Position numbers and translations under genes: made by a program
Part shown: positions 19,936 through 33,009 of the stretch, piece after piece
Numbering within the stretch: the first letter of the stretch is position 1
Layout of the letters: every line of letters starts with the position of its first letter
Notes under the pieces: model-generated
Database searches by the model: none
What the model saw: only the letters and a program-made list of their open reading frames with translations
Told to the model about the DNA's origin: nothing
DNA from: Hirsutella rhossiliensis
Lineage: Eukaryota > Ascomycota > Sordariomycetes > Hypocreales > Ophiocordycipitaceae
Reading direction: 5' to 3'
DNA length: 64,000 bases
NCBI RefSeq assembly: GCF_020360975.1
Contig: NW_025408678.1
Span: 372,001-436,000 of the forward strand

Positions 19936-21119
19936 CGTTAAGCTTTCCGTATATAACGTTAGAGGTAAGATCTATAACGGGTATCTAAGTTTATAGAAAG
20001 CGGCTTTACTCCCCTCCCTTTAGTAGTTTTATATAATTATAAGATATATAAGGACCCTAATTCTTTTAATACTAAGAGGTTTTTTAAGCTACTTAACGAG
20101 CCTAATTATAGGACCGTAGTATTTAACTATAGACCTAGAAAGAATATGCCCCGGCCGGTATATAGCTAACGTCTTCCTAATTATCTTTTTAATATAAGCC
20201 GCTTTTAAAATTATCCTTACGATAAAAGTATAGGTTTACCGTAAATATGCTTCTATTTTTAAAGGAAGTGCTTCTACTTTTAGAGGATAGGCTGCCCTTT
20301 TCGGAGGATATTTTACGAAGCGCCGGTAGCGGGGCGTGCGCTATTTATCTCTACCCCTCCGCTAGGCTTTCGAGGTGTCTTACTATCCCCGGCCCCTACC
20401 GACCCTTAATTAAACTATAGTATATTAATTTTAATAGCGTTAGAATATATTAATTAAGAGGCAATATACTATTTAGCTATAAACCTTTACTTTATTTTCT
20501 AGAAGCTCTAAGATATATAAGAGTAAAGTATAGCGGTATTAAAAAGCTTACCGTAAGCTTAGTACTTATTAGCCTACTACTAGTTAAAGCGCGAGCGACT
20601 CTAAAAGTATAGGGTTATTAAAAAGCGGTATACTAAGATAATAAAGGTTAATATATATAGAGTAAAATAGAAATAGATAAAGTAAGCGACCTTTTTATTA
20701 TATTTAAGTAATAAGCTAATAAGACTAGATACTATATATACTTATTAGTCGATCTGCTTAGTTATTTTATAAAATCGATAAAGGAAGATATTATAATATT
20801 TTTAGAGTAGATACCTAACTTATATTAAAGGATTTATAAGAGAAGTATTATATATACTTATAAAAGAATTCTTTTTTAAGTATACCGGAAGTCTATAAAA
20901 GTTAATTTTAGTAAGCTAGCGAATAAAAAGATTAATAATATAAGTTTTATCTTAATCGTAGAAGTTTATATCTTATATAATTAGCTTACTACCTAATAGT
21001 ATATTAATAGGTATCTAACTATTTATTATAAGCTCGATATATTAGTAAACGAAAAGCCTATTATAGATATTAACGATATATATCTTATATAGTATTATTA
21101 TTAGGTCTATAATACTTTA
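19936..21119. other. AT-rich, left edge of the mutated block
   Basis: Strongly mutated sequence with no firm identity. The interval 20.3-20.4 kb is GC-richer (cccctccgctaggctttcga). From about 20.4 kb the sequence may belong to the 5' half of the DUF3435-type gene recognised at 21.1 kb, since plus-strand frames there are partly open, but I could not match them. Confidence 0.4.
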
Positions 21120-21725
21120 GTCTTCTTTAATAAGCGCTAGCGTATATAGTTAGCTTTCTTAATTTTACTTTAAGTATATATAGCTATATATCCTGGAGTA
21201 CTTATATATAAGCGACTTAACGCGAACGCCGTTAACGACTACTACTTTAGCTATAAAGATAAAGCGACTTAAGTAGACTATATAGATAAATTTAACTTAA
21301 AAGAGGATAATTTTAAGATAATTTATTATAAGGACGTCTAGCTACTCCTTAGAAACCTAGATAAAGGAAGAGATCTTCTAGCTATAGAGGTAACGCTTAA
21401 GTTTATAAAAGGCTAGGAGTAAAGAGAAAACCTATAAGTAACTCCTTAGTACTTATACTAGCCCTAGCTTATACCGGGTTCCTAGTAAAACCTTTATCTT
21501 TTATAAGGTCGATAACTTATTATTTAATACCATACTTTATCTTTTAGCCTTTATACTTCTCGACTAAGTATTTAAAGTAAATATCTAGAAAGTAAATAAC
21601 TTCTATCGAATTAAAGTCCTATCCCTATAGTATTTTTTAGAGTTTTATTAGTAGAAGAGTATAAGAGATATACCGATATTTCGCTAAGCTATATTAATAA
21701 ATAATAAAGTAGTTCGTACGTTTAA
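21120..21725 (+). pseudogene. DUF3435-type tyrosine recombinase relic, 3' end cut by an LTR
   Basis: The plus-strand translation across several stops gives LAFLILL.VYIAIYPGVLIY (about 21150-21210), KRLNANAVNDYYFSYKDKAT, KEDNFKIIYYKDV, GRDLLAIEVTLKFIKG (about 21366-21413), then KVDNLLFNTILYLLAFILLD, FYRIKVLSL and RDIPIFR up to about 21700. This matches the block order of fungal DUF3435 proteins (PF11917), a tyrosine-recombinase group that includes the captain genes of Starship elements. The frame is broken by many TAG/TAA codons of RIP type. Homology ends at the start of the 705-bp repeat at 21726, so an insertion probably separated or deleted the C-terminal part, which I did not find beyond 22430. 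Whether it was a Starship captain or one of the many other DUF3435 genes cannot be decided. Confidence 0.7.
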
Positions 21726-22430
21726 TATTATAGGATACCTTATAGTCGATAATCTAGGTACTTATAACGATATCTACTTCCCTTAGGGAAGTTACCCTTA
21801 ACTCCCTAAGGCTCCCCGTAGAAGAAGGAACCTAGAAGCTACTAAGTAAACTCTAGGAAATCACCTAGAAATCCTAGAAATAATAACTAAGCGGATTATA
21901 TAGATATTTTATAGAGATTTCCCTTAGGGATATACTATATAGGGAATATACTATGATTTCCTAAGTAATAAAGCTCCTTAGGGACTATACTAATATTTCC
22001 CTAAGAAGTTACTATAAGAATATAGCGGGGAAATTATAGAGAAATACCTATGCTTACCTAGGGAAAATACTAGGAAATACTATTAATACGCTATACTACT
22101 ATCGTACGATTATAAGGTTAAGATATTACTTAGTTAAAGCCTTAAGTAAGGTCTAACGCTCGCTATAGTATATATAAAGGATAGAGAACCTACTAGATCT
22201 TAGGTAGGTAGAGAAGAATATAGATAGTTATTACTACTCTTACTTTAACTTATAAGACTAATAGCTAGTTTATATTTAACGCGCGTAATAACGTATAGTA
22301 GCTAGTCTATATAATACGTTTAATTATATATAGTAGCTAGTCTATTTAGTTACCTATTAGACCTATACCGGATCTAAGTAGATAGCTAGGTTAAAGTACC
22401 GGCCCTATACTAAGGGACTAGTACTTAATA
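21726..22430 (+). repeat. 705-bp LTR-like repeat, copy 1
   Basis: Begins tattataggatacc and ends ggactagtacttaata. A second directly oriented copy lies at 44920-45625 and differs almost only by transitions. If TG...CA ends decayed by RIP to TA...TA, both borders fit an LTR. The base string tagtagtaattttaa just behind it could be a decayed primer-binding site. No convincing target-site duplication is visible (tttaa / aatag), so solo LTR versus 5' LTR of the outer Gypsy element stays open. Confidence 0.65.
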
Positions 22431-22989
22431 AATAGTAGTAATTTTAATTCCCTTAACTATCTATTCTCCTAAAGTCTATATCTAGTAAAACGGAAAATAA
22501 AGAATAGGGAAAGGGATAAGTTAACCTTAACTTATAAACCCTAATATCTTCTTAGAAAGAAAGCTCCTACTTATATACTAACGAATACTAGCTTCTTAAT
22601 TTCTTTTTATAAAAGAAATACTTAGGGAAGTTTAGATAGAAGTAGAACTTCGATATATTAAAGCTTAAGTAATATAAAGATTCTATTAGCGGTTAAAAAG
22701 ATACTTATTTCTAGGATATTTCCTATTAAGTTCCTATAGAAATAAAAGATAGCTAGATCGCCTACCTTAGTAGTAGGAATAACGCTTAAAGGAATTAAGA
22801 GTAGAACTTTTATAATATAACTTACTAGCCTACCTAGCTAATTATTAAGGCCTATAAGAACGAATTAATAACCTAGAATACGTTCTAGCGATAAGGTAAT
22901 ATTAGCTATAAATAATAGAGCTATATAGAAATCTATATAGTATAGCTTCTTTTACCTTACCCTAACTACTTTTATTAAAAGGATAAAGT
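22431..22989. other. Mutated segment left of the Copia insertion
   Basis: Strongly RIP-like, no recognisable frame. It continues beyond the Copia element at 29264, because AAAGT at 22985-22989 is duplicated at 29259-29263. It may be the untranslated leader of the outer Gypsy element. Confidence 0.45.
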
Positions 22990-23447
22990 TATCGCGAAGC
23001 GTGGCCTAATTTTATAGTTCTCGAAGATATCCCTTAGTAAGAGGGACCAAGGAAGCTAAAAACACCCGGTATAGAAGAAGGAGCTAAAAAGAAGGTGTAG
23101 AAAGGAGAGTAGGGGCATAAGGGGAAGTATAAGTAGCGAGAGATAAGACGGATATGCCGGAAACGGCTGCAAAGGGAGGAAAAAACCGGTAAAAAGCTTA
23201 GTAGTTAAAAGGACATTAGTAGCTTCTTTAAGTAGGATCTTCTTTATTAATTAAGATGCTAGACGGGTATAAATAAGGGCGTTAGATAGAGAAAAGAAGG
23301 ACAATTAAGGCAATATAATAATTACTCCCCTACCTTTATTGCTGCCCCCATAAGAATCAAATCTCTCTGCCCTGCCTATCCGACCCCTTACTTCTAATTT
23401 TACCTTCGTACATTTTATATACACTTCTCGTATCTCTCTACGTAAGA
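22990..23447 (+). repeat. 5' LTR of the Copia element
   Basis: Starts tatcgcgaagcg (TG decayed to TA) and ends ctctctacgtaaga. Contains tataaataagg (about 23268), a possible TATA signal. Same length as the 3' LTR. Confidence 0.9.
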
Positions 23448-23559
23448 GTTATAAGCCCGGGAGGAATAGAATTCCTATACCTTCCGGCTACTATAAAAGG
23501 CACCTTTCTTGCATCCCTCGTAGCTTCCTTTTACCCCTCTTACTAGAAAAGCCGATTTT

Positions 23560-26500
23560 TAACCGACTTTTCTACCCTTCCCCGCAATAATAACGAAAAT
23601 CGACTCCTCTACCGTCCCTACGGTCCGTAGGACGATTCTTATAGAGCCCTAAGATTAGGATAAGTAGGTAAAGGAGCTACGGGCTCGTATAGATAGAACT
23701 ATCTATAATTTAGTCTTCTCTAATAAGTAGGACCCTCTCGAGCCCCCTCTTCGTCCTAGGGCAACGGACTTTATAGAGGGAGCTACCCTCTTCTCCGAGC
23801 TAACCTCTATATAATAAAGAGCTTTTTCTGCTACCTTAGGCGACTACGAGAGTCACCGAAAGGAATACCTCTATAAAACGAAGCTACTAATAGCTGCTCG
23901 TACGGCGATAACGGAATCCGTTAGTGCCGTAAAGCTAATCTCTCTTCGAGAGGAAGAGACTCCTAGGCAGTAGCTTTTAAAGCTCGAGACCTCGATAGCT
24001 CCCTCGAGAGGTTATATAACTAACCGTATTAAGAAGACCTATACGGCCTACCTAGGAGCCTTTTCTGCTAGGAACCTACTAGCTTCTTCGTAGCTAGCTA
24101 AGTAGGAAGAAATCCTCGAGGAAGCTAACTAATACTTCCTTATAAAAGCTCTTTCCGGCTAGTAGCTACGGGATATATCTCTACTAATAAAGCCTATTAG
24201 TAACGGTTACTCGACTATCTTTCGAGAGGCTAGCCGGGAACTAGATAAAGAGGCTGCTAGAGTATAATAGTAAGTAGTCTTATTCCTTCGTAGCTAGCAC
24301 TCGACCTAGACGGCTCGACCTGCAGCTGCTGCGGCCCCCGCTGCTACTATTGCGGCTGTTGCTCCTTCGGCTCTACCTCCCTCGAGAGCATTAATACTGT
24401 CTTTAACGGCTGCCGTAGGCCCGGCCCCGGCTCCGCCTCTTGCTCTAGGCCCGGCCCCGGTCCCGTTAGTTAGACCGGCCCGACTAGTCCCCTAATAGAC
24501 CTTTTAGTCCGTTAGTCGAAAAATCAGGGAACTAGTCGAAATCGAACCTCTTCGTTAAAATCAGCAATAAGGGGTAAAAAGGGGGGATTTTTAAGCAGAC
24601 CTTCTAGACCGGGACGAGGATTCCTCGAAGAAACGAACGAGAAGGAATCGACCTACCTACTAAGCATATAAAAAGCCCTATCGGCTAGAAGACTACTAGT
24701 AGGTCTTCGAGGAAAACCGACCTAAAGGAATTAACCCTTTAAAGAGGCTACGAGAAATAGTATAATAGTCTCTTAAGGAGGACCCCTCGTTATAGAAGAA
24801 GATAGACGAGATTCGGGTTACTAAGAAATAGCAACTAACGCCGCTACCGTAAAGTCGAGGAAAAATCGTTAGTATAGTAAATCTAGCCTTCGTCTTCCCT
24901 ACGGATTAATAAGGCTAAAACCAACCGTTAGAACCCTCTAATTATCCCCTATAAAAATCAGCTATCCTTAACTTTAGTGCTTCCCTCGATATTTATAATA
25001 TACTCTTACGATTCCGGTCCTTTAAGAAGGCACGAAAGGAATATCTTATTGCCGGGGAATTAACCGTACGGATAGAGGGATATAGAAGGGTAAATTTTAC
25101 GATAAAATTACCTAACGGGTCTATATAAATTCTTCGACGAAAAAGGGTAGCTTTTTGCCCTCGATTTTTAACGAGCCTAATTTCCTTCCGCCTTCTTCGA
25201 AAGGAAGAAATCTTTTAGGATACGACGTCTAAGCCTACGAGGCTAGTCTAGAAGAATCAGACTATTAGGCTTATCGAGGAGAAATTCGGTTAATTTATTC
25301 TTAAATTCCGACCTATCCTTAGGAAGGAATCTCTCGAGAAGTTAGCTTTCCCTGCTAAGAGGAATAGGTCTACTATAAAGGACCCTCTTCCGGCAGCCTA
25401 AGGAGACGGCATTCTTTAGCACGCACGACTTAGTTACCCGGGCCCCCTAGCTTTATATAAGCTAGGTTAATAATAGGGCGTACGAATAAGGGGACTAAAG
25501 ACCGTCGAATGCGAATACTATAGCTAAGGAAAGACTAGGAGACGAATTTCTAGACGAACGCCTTTACGGCCGGACCAGCCGTATAAGGAAATTTAGGTCG
25601 ACTAGACCGACGTCTCTAGGGATTAAGAAAGCTTCGTTAGGGTAATATTTTTCATAGACGCTTTTTTAGGGATAGTTTTCCCCTATTTCTTACGGACCTA
25701 CCTAAGAAAGTATAACTAGTTTACCCTCTAGGACTTCGTTAACTAGATAAAATCCTACTTTAGCTACGAGGTAAAGAAGATACGGTCTAATAGAGAGCTA
25801 TTTACGAAGGATATCTTAAATTAGCTTCGAAAGAGGGGCATTTTACCCCTCCCGTTAGCACCGAATACCTAGGCCTAGAACGGAGGGGCAGAAAGATTAG
25901 GGGGTGCTATAATAGAAAGGGCCTATACGATAAGACTTACTATAAAGCTTCTATACGACCTTTAAAGGGAAGTTATTAAGACCGCCTATTACCTTCGGAA
26001 CTAGACCCTAAGGGACCCTAGGGGACTAAGGGACTATAGGGACCTAGAGACCCTTTTTAAGACCTAAGGTATAGACTAGAAATCCCCCCTCGAGCTCTTT
26101 ACGAAGAAGAGGGCCTCGCTAGCCTACCTTCGTGCCTATAGCTATTAGGCATACGCAATAACTACCGATATATAGCTAAAAAGGAAGAAGAAAAGAAAGC
26201 TTAATCTTAGAGCCTTTATTAGTTACCTCGTTAGTTATAATTCTATAAATATCTTCTAGATCTAGATTCCTCTTTTACGGAAGGTTATTTTAACTAGGGA
26301 TATGATTTTCGACGAATCTAGCTTCTTCGACGGAAAGAGGGATTAATAGCCCCTCTTACTCTCTTAACGTTAGCTAATTTAGAAGATTTAAATCCCCCCT
26401 TCTTAATAGTTTTAAGAAGAAGTCCTAGACGAGGAAATAGAAGAAGAAACCGACGTCGAAGTAGTTAAGGATAACGCTAACTTCGAAGAAGAGGAAGCTG

Positions 26501-28520
26501 CTAGATTAGATAATCTAGACGAAGAAGGAGACTATAGGAAAGCAATAGAGCTAGAATACGCCTACCTCCCTACGCCTCCTCTTATAGAATAAGAAGAAGA
26601 TCTAGAAGCAGTTTTTTTAGTTAGTCTTCCTATCTCGACCCCTAAGGGGGTAGGAAAGGCACCTCTCTCGAAGGATTACCTAGCTGCCTTTTTGTCCCTA
26701 CTTCGAGAAGCAAAGGAAGGTATAGGGCCCGATACGAAAGAAGACTAGTTTCTCCCCTATTTCAACCGATTTTCTAACTTCTACCTAACGCTAATAGAAG
26801 ACGGTTCCTATAGAGCGTTTATAGCAGGCCGGTTATTTAAGCTAATATTAGCAAGGAAGGTATATAAAAGAGACCTCCCGGACCTACTAGTAAACTAGAA
26901 GTAGCTAGAAAGACACCCCTTTAGAGACTAGTTTTTCTAAGCCTAGAAAGACTACCTAGCCTTATATAAAGAGATAGGGTCTTTCGAAGAAGTCCTTAAG
27001 GAAAAGGTAAGAGGAAAATAGGTCCTTAGCTATAAGTAGGTCTTTATCTATAAGACTAATAAACACGGCTTCCTTTAAAAGTGCAAAGCCCGGCTAGTTA
27101 TCTACGGGAACTAGTAGGAAAAAGGGGATCTTCCTACTAGGGCAACTACCCTAGCAGGGATGTCTTTTTAGACCCTTATAGCTATAGCAGCAGAATTCGA
27201 TCTCGAACTCAATTAAATAGATACAGTTAACGCCTTTATTAACTGCTTACTCGAGGAAGAAGAAGTTATCTATATACGCCTTCTACTAGGCTTCTAATAG
27301 CTAGGAAAGGTTCTACGGCTTAGGAAAGCTCTATACGGACTATAAAGATTACCCCTTCTTTAGCAATAGCATTTAATAGGTTCCCTTAAAGCCCTAGGCT
27401 TTAAGAAAGTCCCTTAGGAACCGTGTATAATATAGAAGGGTAAAATCATAGTCTTCTTCTACGTCGATAATATTATCTAGGCGTACCTAAAAGAGGAAGA
27501 AGTTACTGCTAGGGAGGCTATACGAGGCCTATAATAAAGGTATAAAATAACTAAGCTAAGGGAGCTAAAGTAGTTCCTAGGGATATAAATCCTTTAGAAT
27601 AGGTCCTAACGGACTATCTAGCTTACCTAGGACGCCTATATCGATAAGGTCGCTTATAAATTCCTCCCTAATTCCCTCGATAAGAAGCTTCCCTCTACGC
27701 CTATATTAAACGAAGAGCTTTTACCTAATCCGTCCTTTTAAGCTAGGGAGCAAGAGAAATACTAATATTAATAGAAGGTAGGCTCCTTGCTTTTTTTAGC
27801 TATTTCTACTAGACCGGATATCTCTTTTACGGTCTCCCGGCTAGCTAGGTATAACTAGAATCCTAGCCCTAGGTATTAAGAAGTAGTAGATAGAGCTATC
27901 CTTTATCTCTATTTAACGAGATTATATAGTCTATGCCTAGGAGGGTAGGAAAGGAAGAAATTAGCTACCGAAATCTTCTTTTATTCGAGCGATTCGTCCT
28001 TTATAGATAATTTATTAGATAGAAAGAGCTTATAGGGGTATATTATATCCCTTTTTAGAGGAACTATTGCTTAGAGAGCTTCGAAGTAGGCTACCGTTAT
28101 AACTTCTAGTACGGAGGCAGAGCTACTAGCTCTTTTAGAAGCGTTAAAAGAAGCGATTTTCCTTAGCCGGCTGCTAATATCGTTACGACTATAAATTCCG
28201 TCCCCGTTAGCTATAGAATGCGATAATATATAGACTATACGGATTCTTACGGAGGAAAATAGTAAGCTATCGACCCGGCTACGGTATATCGATATCTACT
28301 AGCATTAGTTACGCTAAGAGGTCTAAAGGGGACTTATTTCCGTCCGTTAAGTTCTAACGGTATTAATAAAAGCCAACGGTCTTACGAAGCCCCTACTAAA
28401 GTAGAAGCTAGCTGTCTTCTTATAGTAAATTAGGCTAGAAGACGTTCGAGAGAAGCTGTCCTTAGAGGCCCGCCTTAAGAGTCTACGAGAAGAGCTAATA
28501 GCCCGTATAAGAAGGTAACG
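23560..28520 (+). pseudogene. Copia gag-pol polyprotein relic
   Basis: The plus-strand frames carry many RIP-type stops, so no product is possible. Landmarks are the RT start at 27050-27120 (YKTNKHGFL, KARLVIYGN); DTVNAFINCLLEEEEVIYIR at about 27220-27285, matching the Copia pattern DVKTAFLNG.L.EEIYM; the active-site box VFFYVDNII at 27451-27477, where YVDD has become YVDN by one G-to-A change; and the RNase H end KANGLTKP at 28369-28392, matching ADGLTKP. Gag, protease and integrase should lie at 23.6-26.9 kb by Copia order, but I could not place their motifs. The RT-RNase H order after the presumed integrase distinguishes Copia from Gypsy. Confidence 0.85.
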
Positions 28521-28789
28521 TCTATAGCCGAAGAAAAGGAAGAGGTTTTTCCCTTTAGAGGGCCCCCTATTTTAATTAGGTTTTTCCCTTCTAAGAAGGC
28601 CCCCTTTCTTATAGGACTTTCCCCTCTTTAGGCCCCTTTTCCTTAAGTAGGTCTAAAAGAGCCTAGGGACCCGAAAGGGCCCCTGCTTTCCTCGAGTAAA
28701 GGGAGAAGTGCAGAGCTAAGAACCTCCTCTATACGCTCACCAGCCCGAAGCCGTATTAGCTATGCCCTTACTATAAGGGCAAGCTATAG

Positions 28790-28800
28790 CTAAGGGGGTA
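28790..28800 (+). promoter_or_regulatory. Polypurine tract of the Copia element
   Basis: ctaagggggta directly abuts the 3' LTR start at 28801, the expected place of the plus-strand primer for reverse transcription. Confidence 0.7.
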
Positions 28801-29258
28801 TGTCGCGAAGCGTAGCCTAATTTCGTAGTTCTCGAAGATATCCCTTAGTAAGAGGGACTAAGGAAGCTAAAAACACCTAGTATAGAAGAAGGAGCTAAAA
28901 AGAAGGTATAGAAAGGAGAGTAGGGGCATAAGGGGAAGTATAAGTAGCGAGAGATAAGACGGATATGCCGGAAACGGCTATAAAGGGAGGAAAAAACCGG
29001 CAAAAAGCTCGGTAGTTAAAAGGATATTAGTAGCTTCTTTAAGCAGGATCTTCTTTGTTAATTAAGATGCTAGACGGGTATAAATAGGGGCGTTAGATAG
29101 AGAAAAGAAGGACAATTAAGGCAATATAACAATTACTCCCCTACCTTTATTGCTGCCCCCGTAAGAATTAAATCTCTCTGCCCTACCTATCCGACCCCTT
29201 ACTTCTAATTTTACCTTCGTATATTTTATATGCACTTCTCGCATCTCTCTACGCGAGA
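28801..29258 (+). repeat. 3' LTR of the Copia element
   Basis: Starts tgtcgcgaagcg (TG intact here, TA in the 5' copy) and ends ctctctacgcgaga, followed at once by the AAAGT duplication. Confidence 0.9.
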
Positions 29259-30149
29259 AAAGTCCTAGAAGTTCGCTAAGAAGTTCGCTAAACTATAATA
29301 AATAAAATAAGGAAGAACCTTTAAATAATACTACCCTTAGTAGTACGTTTACGATAATAACCTTAGTAAACTAGCTAGTAAGTTTAATTATAGAAGAAGC
29401 TCTTATAAAACTACTAATAAAAGCTATAGTAAGAAAAACTAAGGATAATACTATTATAAACCCTCCTTAAGCACCCTTAGTATATATTAAACTAAAAGAT
29501 ATAAGGAAGTTTAACCCCGCTAGCCCCTTTAATATAATATTTAATATCCTTAAAAAAACTAAGAAAATAATTATATATAGAAGCATCGATTAATTTATCG
29601 ATTCCTTAAAGTAGGTAGCTATCTATAGACTAGAATACGTTAATAAACTAGTAATACTAATCCTTAGCTTACTCCGCGGAACCGCTATTAAATAGTATTT
29701 TAGTAATCTTAGTAAATCTAACTAAGCTATACTTTATACCCTAGACTTAGGATATATTACTTAGTATACTAAACTATAAAAACGCTTTACTATTTAGCTA
29801 AAAGTAGCTTTAAGATTATTATAAATAGAACGATTTACTACCTTAGATATTATAAATAAAGCTAACTTTTATAAATAAATATTAAAGCTTTACTAAAAAG
29901 TAAAAGCAGCGCTATACTTAAAAGAGCACCTTACTATACTAGTCTATTAATAACTAAACGTATTATTATAAGAATTATTCCGCTAACTTACTAGTTTAGA
30001 ATTATTTAATACTTAGATTAATAAAACTTCTTATAAAACTAATATACGCCTATAGTAGGTATATATCGCGACTAAAATACTAACTAATACTAGGAATTAA
30101 TTTAGCGGTATTAATTACCTTTAATAACGATACTACGCTAAGGCTAAGG

Positions 30150-30770
30150 GGTAGGTAAACGTAATAGCGGCTATTAATATACTAAGCTTAATTAGAGCGT
30201 ATAGCGTAAAGAGACGCTACCCGAATTTATATACCTTAATAAGGCGAGTTAATAAACCTAAAGTAGCGATATGATACCGGCCTAGGCGCCGAGCAACCCT
30301 ATAGAAAAAGCGGTATATAATAAACTCGCGGGCTTTATCCTAAGCGTATAGTTCGGTAGGGTATAGGTAGTAGTTAAACGGCTCTTTAGGGTAAAGAGCC
30401 GCGCTAGTAGCGCGTCGTTAGCGGTACTCTACGTAGACGAGAGCTTTAAGACAACGATCTAGGAAGTAATTAAGGAGGTAGTTAAGAAAGAACTCCGCTT
30501 AGGTATTGCTTTAGGCCTAGGGGGCCCTAAGCGAACCTAGGCCGCGGTTATAGCCGAGACTAAAGGACCGACCTAATACCGGCCGCTTAGGATAGTAGCG
30601 GCTATAGCCTAAGAGGGCCTACGCTAAAATATAAATATATAAGAGAAGCCCGCGGTAGCCGGCGTAAATTTCCTATATACTACTACTACGACCTTATTTA
30701 AGGCGGACCCGTACTAAAAGAGGGGAGGGTTTTCCCTTAAGTACTTTAGTTTTTCCCTCTTATTTAATAT
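30150..30770. other. GC-richer patch inside the outer Gypsy element
   Basis: About 0.6 kb with clearly more CG and GC-rich words (gagccgcgctagtagcgcgt, about 30389-30408; gcctagggggccctaag, 30516-30532) than its neighbours. It may be a gag tail/protease segment that began GC-rich, or a small inserted element. No borders or repeats were found. Confidence 0.35.
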
Positions 30771-32284
30771 CGAAGTTCTAGATACCTCTAGCTAGGTCCC
30801 TAGCGTAATCTTAATAATAATAATAATAATACCTAGATTAATAACTATAAGGAACTTATCTTATAATTAGAAACTAAGCTAATAGTTAGGTTATAAGGGA
30901 AGATAAGTAATATAGTAAAAGGATATATATAAAGCGGGTTACGCGAAACTAAGAACGAGACTATAGTAAACTCTACCTTATTTATAGCTAAACTAATTAG
31001 TTAGAAACCCTAGGAATAAGGATAATTCTAATAGAAAGAAAATATAATAATTATATTAAGATAGAATAATCTATACTAAGTAAACGTAAGCTTAGTACTA
31101 AATTAGTTAACTAGTCCTTAAACTAAACTATAGCCTTAGGATTCGAAACTAAAGGAGGGCTCTTAAGAAAACCTAATTATTATAATCCTTACTTATTAGC
31201 TTTAAGCGGCACTAACTAATAACTAAGGTAGGATATATCTTTCCTAGGAAATATAAAACTAGATCCTATTTACTTAGGATAAAGGGCTAAAAGATAGGGA
31301 TACTACCGCTAACGTAAGAGATAAAACTAAAGAAATAGAAAATAAGATCTTATTTATTCCTAATATAATAAAAGTAGAACTTATAAGACCGAGCTGTTCG
31401 CTTAGTATATTAAGGAACTAGCTAATTATAAGAGCAGCGCTATAAACCGAAATATTAAATCTAATAAAGCCGTCTTAGTTTATATACGATTAGATATCTA
31501 TCTTTAAAACTAAAGGCTTAGACTAGCTATTAAACTTATATATAGACTTTAATATAGCCCGCTTTATAATTAAGGAAGACTAGCTTAACTACTTTAATAA
31601 TATAACCCTTAATATAACTTAATAGGTCTTATTATCTAGTATAAGGAAAAGCTAAACTAAGGGTTAGGCGACCTTAATAATTAATATCCTAGGGAAATAA
31701 GGAATAGGATTTAAGGTTAGGTAATTTACTATTAGCGCCTAGGTAGTTTAGACCCTATCTATAGGATTATTACTTAGATAAGATTTCTTAGTACTAAATA
31801 AAGTTAATATCTTAAACTTTAAGGGAATAATATTAATTAGCTTATATAGTAACTTAATAGTTATAGCTTGCTTAACTTAATAAGGCTATATAATCTATTA
31901 TTAGGTTATATACTAAGCTAACGTCGACGTCCTTATATATAGGATAGAACGCTTACTAGTATAAATTAAGGACGTACTAAGAGATTATAACCTAGTATTT
32001 TTTCTAAGAGACCTATTATTAGCTTATAACTTAATCTAAGGTATAACTCTAGTTATAGCGGTTAATACTACTACTTACTATATTAGATTTAAGAATAGAT
32101 AGTACTTAGGAATACTAATAGACCTTAGTAATAAAATATAGTTTTTATAGATTAACTTACTTAAGGAAACCCTAGCTAAGGTAACTTTAACTAAAGAGCT
32201 AGCTATATAAAAGACTATAAAATATAGTAACTTATACTAAGATACTAACCTATTAATAGAAACCTTAATAAAAGGGAGCCTTAA

Positions 32285-32470
32285 TATTATAGAGTAGGTA
32301 AAGGTATATATATAGGTGCCGTCTATAGAATAATATTAATAAGCTATATAGAGCTCTCTTATACGCGGCTAGCCTATATATATACGTATAGGATCCGGCC
32401 CTCTATACGTAACTATACGGCTTAGGCCGTAGCCTAAGCCTATAACCTATAATAGTTAAAGACTCTTATA
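32285..32470 (-). repeat. 186-bp LTR of the chromodomain Gypsy element (3' LTR in element sense)
   Basis: Plus-strand sequence from tattatagagtagg to aagactcttata. It aligns without gaps to 39054-39239 with transitions only. The original ends were probably TGT...ACA. Confidence 0.88.
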
Positions 32471-32773
32471 TAATGCTCTCTCTTAAGCGCGGCGCGGCGT
32501 TGCCCTATTAACGGCTTCTATACTATAGGGCCCGTGCCGCTAGCTCTACCCTACCCTTTTCCGTTAATTATACTAGCCCTACTAGCCCTATTATCCCCGC
32601 GCCTATTAGCCTAGGTAGCCGGAACCGGGCTCTATACTTATCGGCCGGCTAGCCGTTTAAATAAGGGCGCAACCTATTATATACGCCCCTAGGTAGCTAG
32701 CGGCCGGCCCGGACCTATATAAGCCTTAGGTTACCCGTCCCCTCGGCCTTAGGCAGCCTCCTCTACCTAGGGG

Positions 32774-32826
32774 TATATAAAGCGGTATCCCCCCTTTCCT
32801 CCTTCCTTTCCTTCTCCTCTTTCTTT
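32774..32826 (+). promoter_or_regulatory. TATA box and pyrimidine-rich leader of the antisense ORF
   Basis: TATATAAA (32774-32781) is followed by a run of almost pure C/T (32788-32826), the classic layout of a fungal core promoter. It points plus-ward, opposite to gag-pol, toward the ORF at 33.0-33.9 kb. Confidence 0.5.
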
Positions 32827-33009
32827 AACTATAGTAGTAGTAGTAATAAGTAAGTTCCGCTCTACCTAGGGCATTAGTTCGTTCCTAGCTATATAGGCCG
32901 CCTTATTAACGTATACTTATAGTAATAGCTATAGTAGTAATAATAGCCCTAATAATAATAACTTTAACTAATAAGTTCTCCGCCCTATAGAGTAGGATAC
33001 TATAATCCG

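Larger units (their letters stand above)
22990..29258 (+). mobile_element. Ty1/Copia LTR retrotransposon with AAAGT target duplication
   Basis: 6269-bp element with two 458-bp LTRs (22990-23447 and 28801-29258), flanked by a perfect 5-bp duplication AAAGT (22985-22989 and 29259-29263). The pol frame contains a Copia-type reverse transcriptase and RNase H in plus orientation. The LTRs differ by transitions only as far as I compared them. It is less mutated than its surroundings (more TG/CA, higher GC), which fits a younger insertion into an already mutated host element. Confidence 0.92.
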
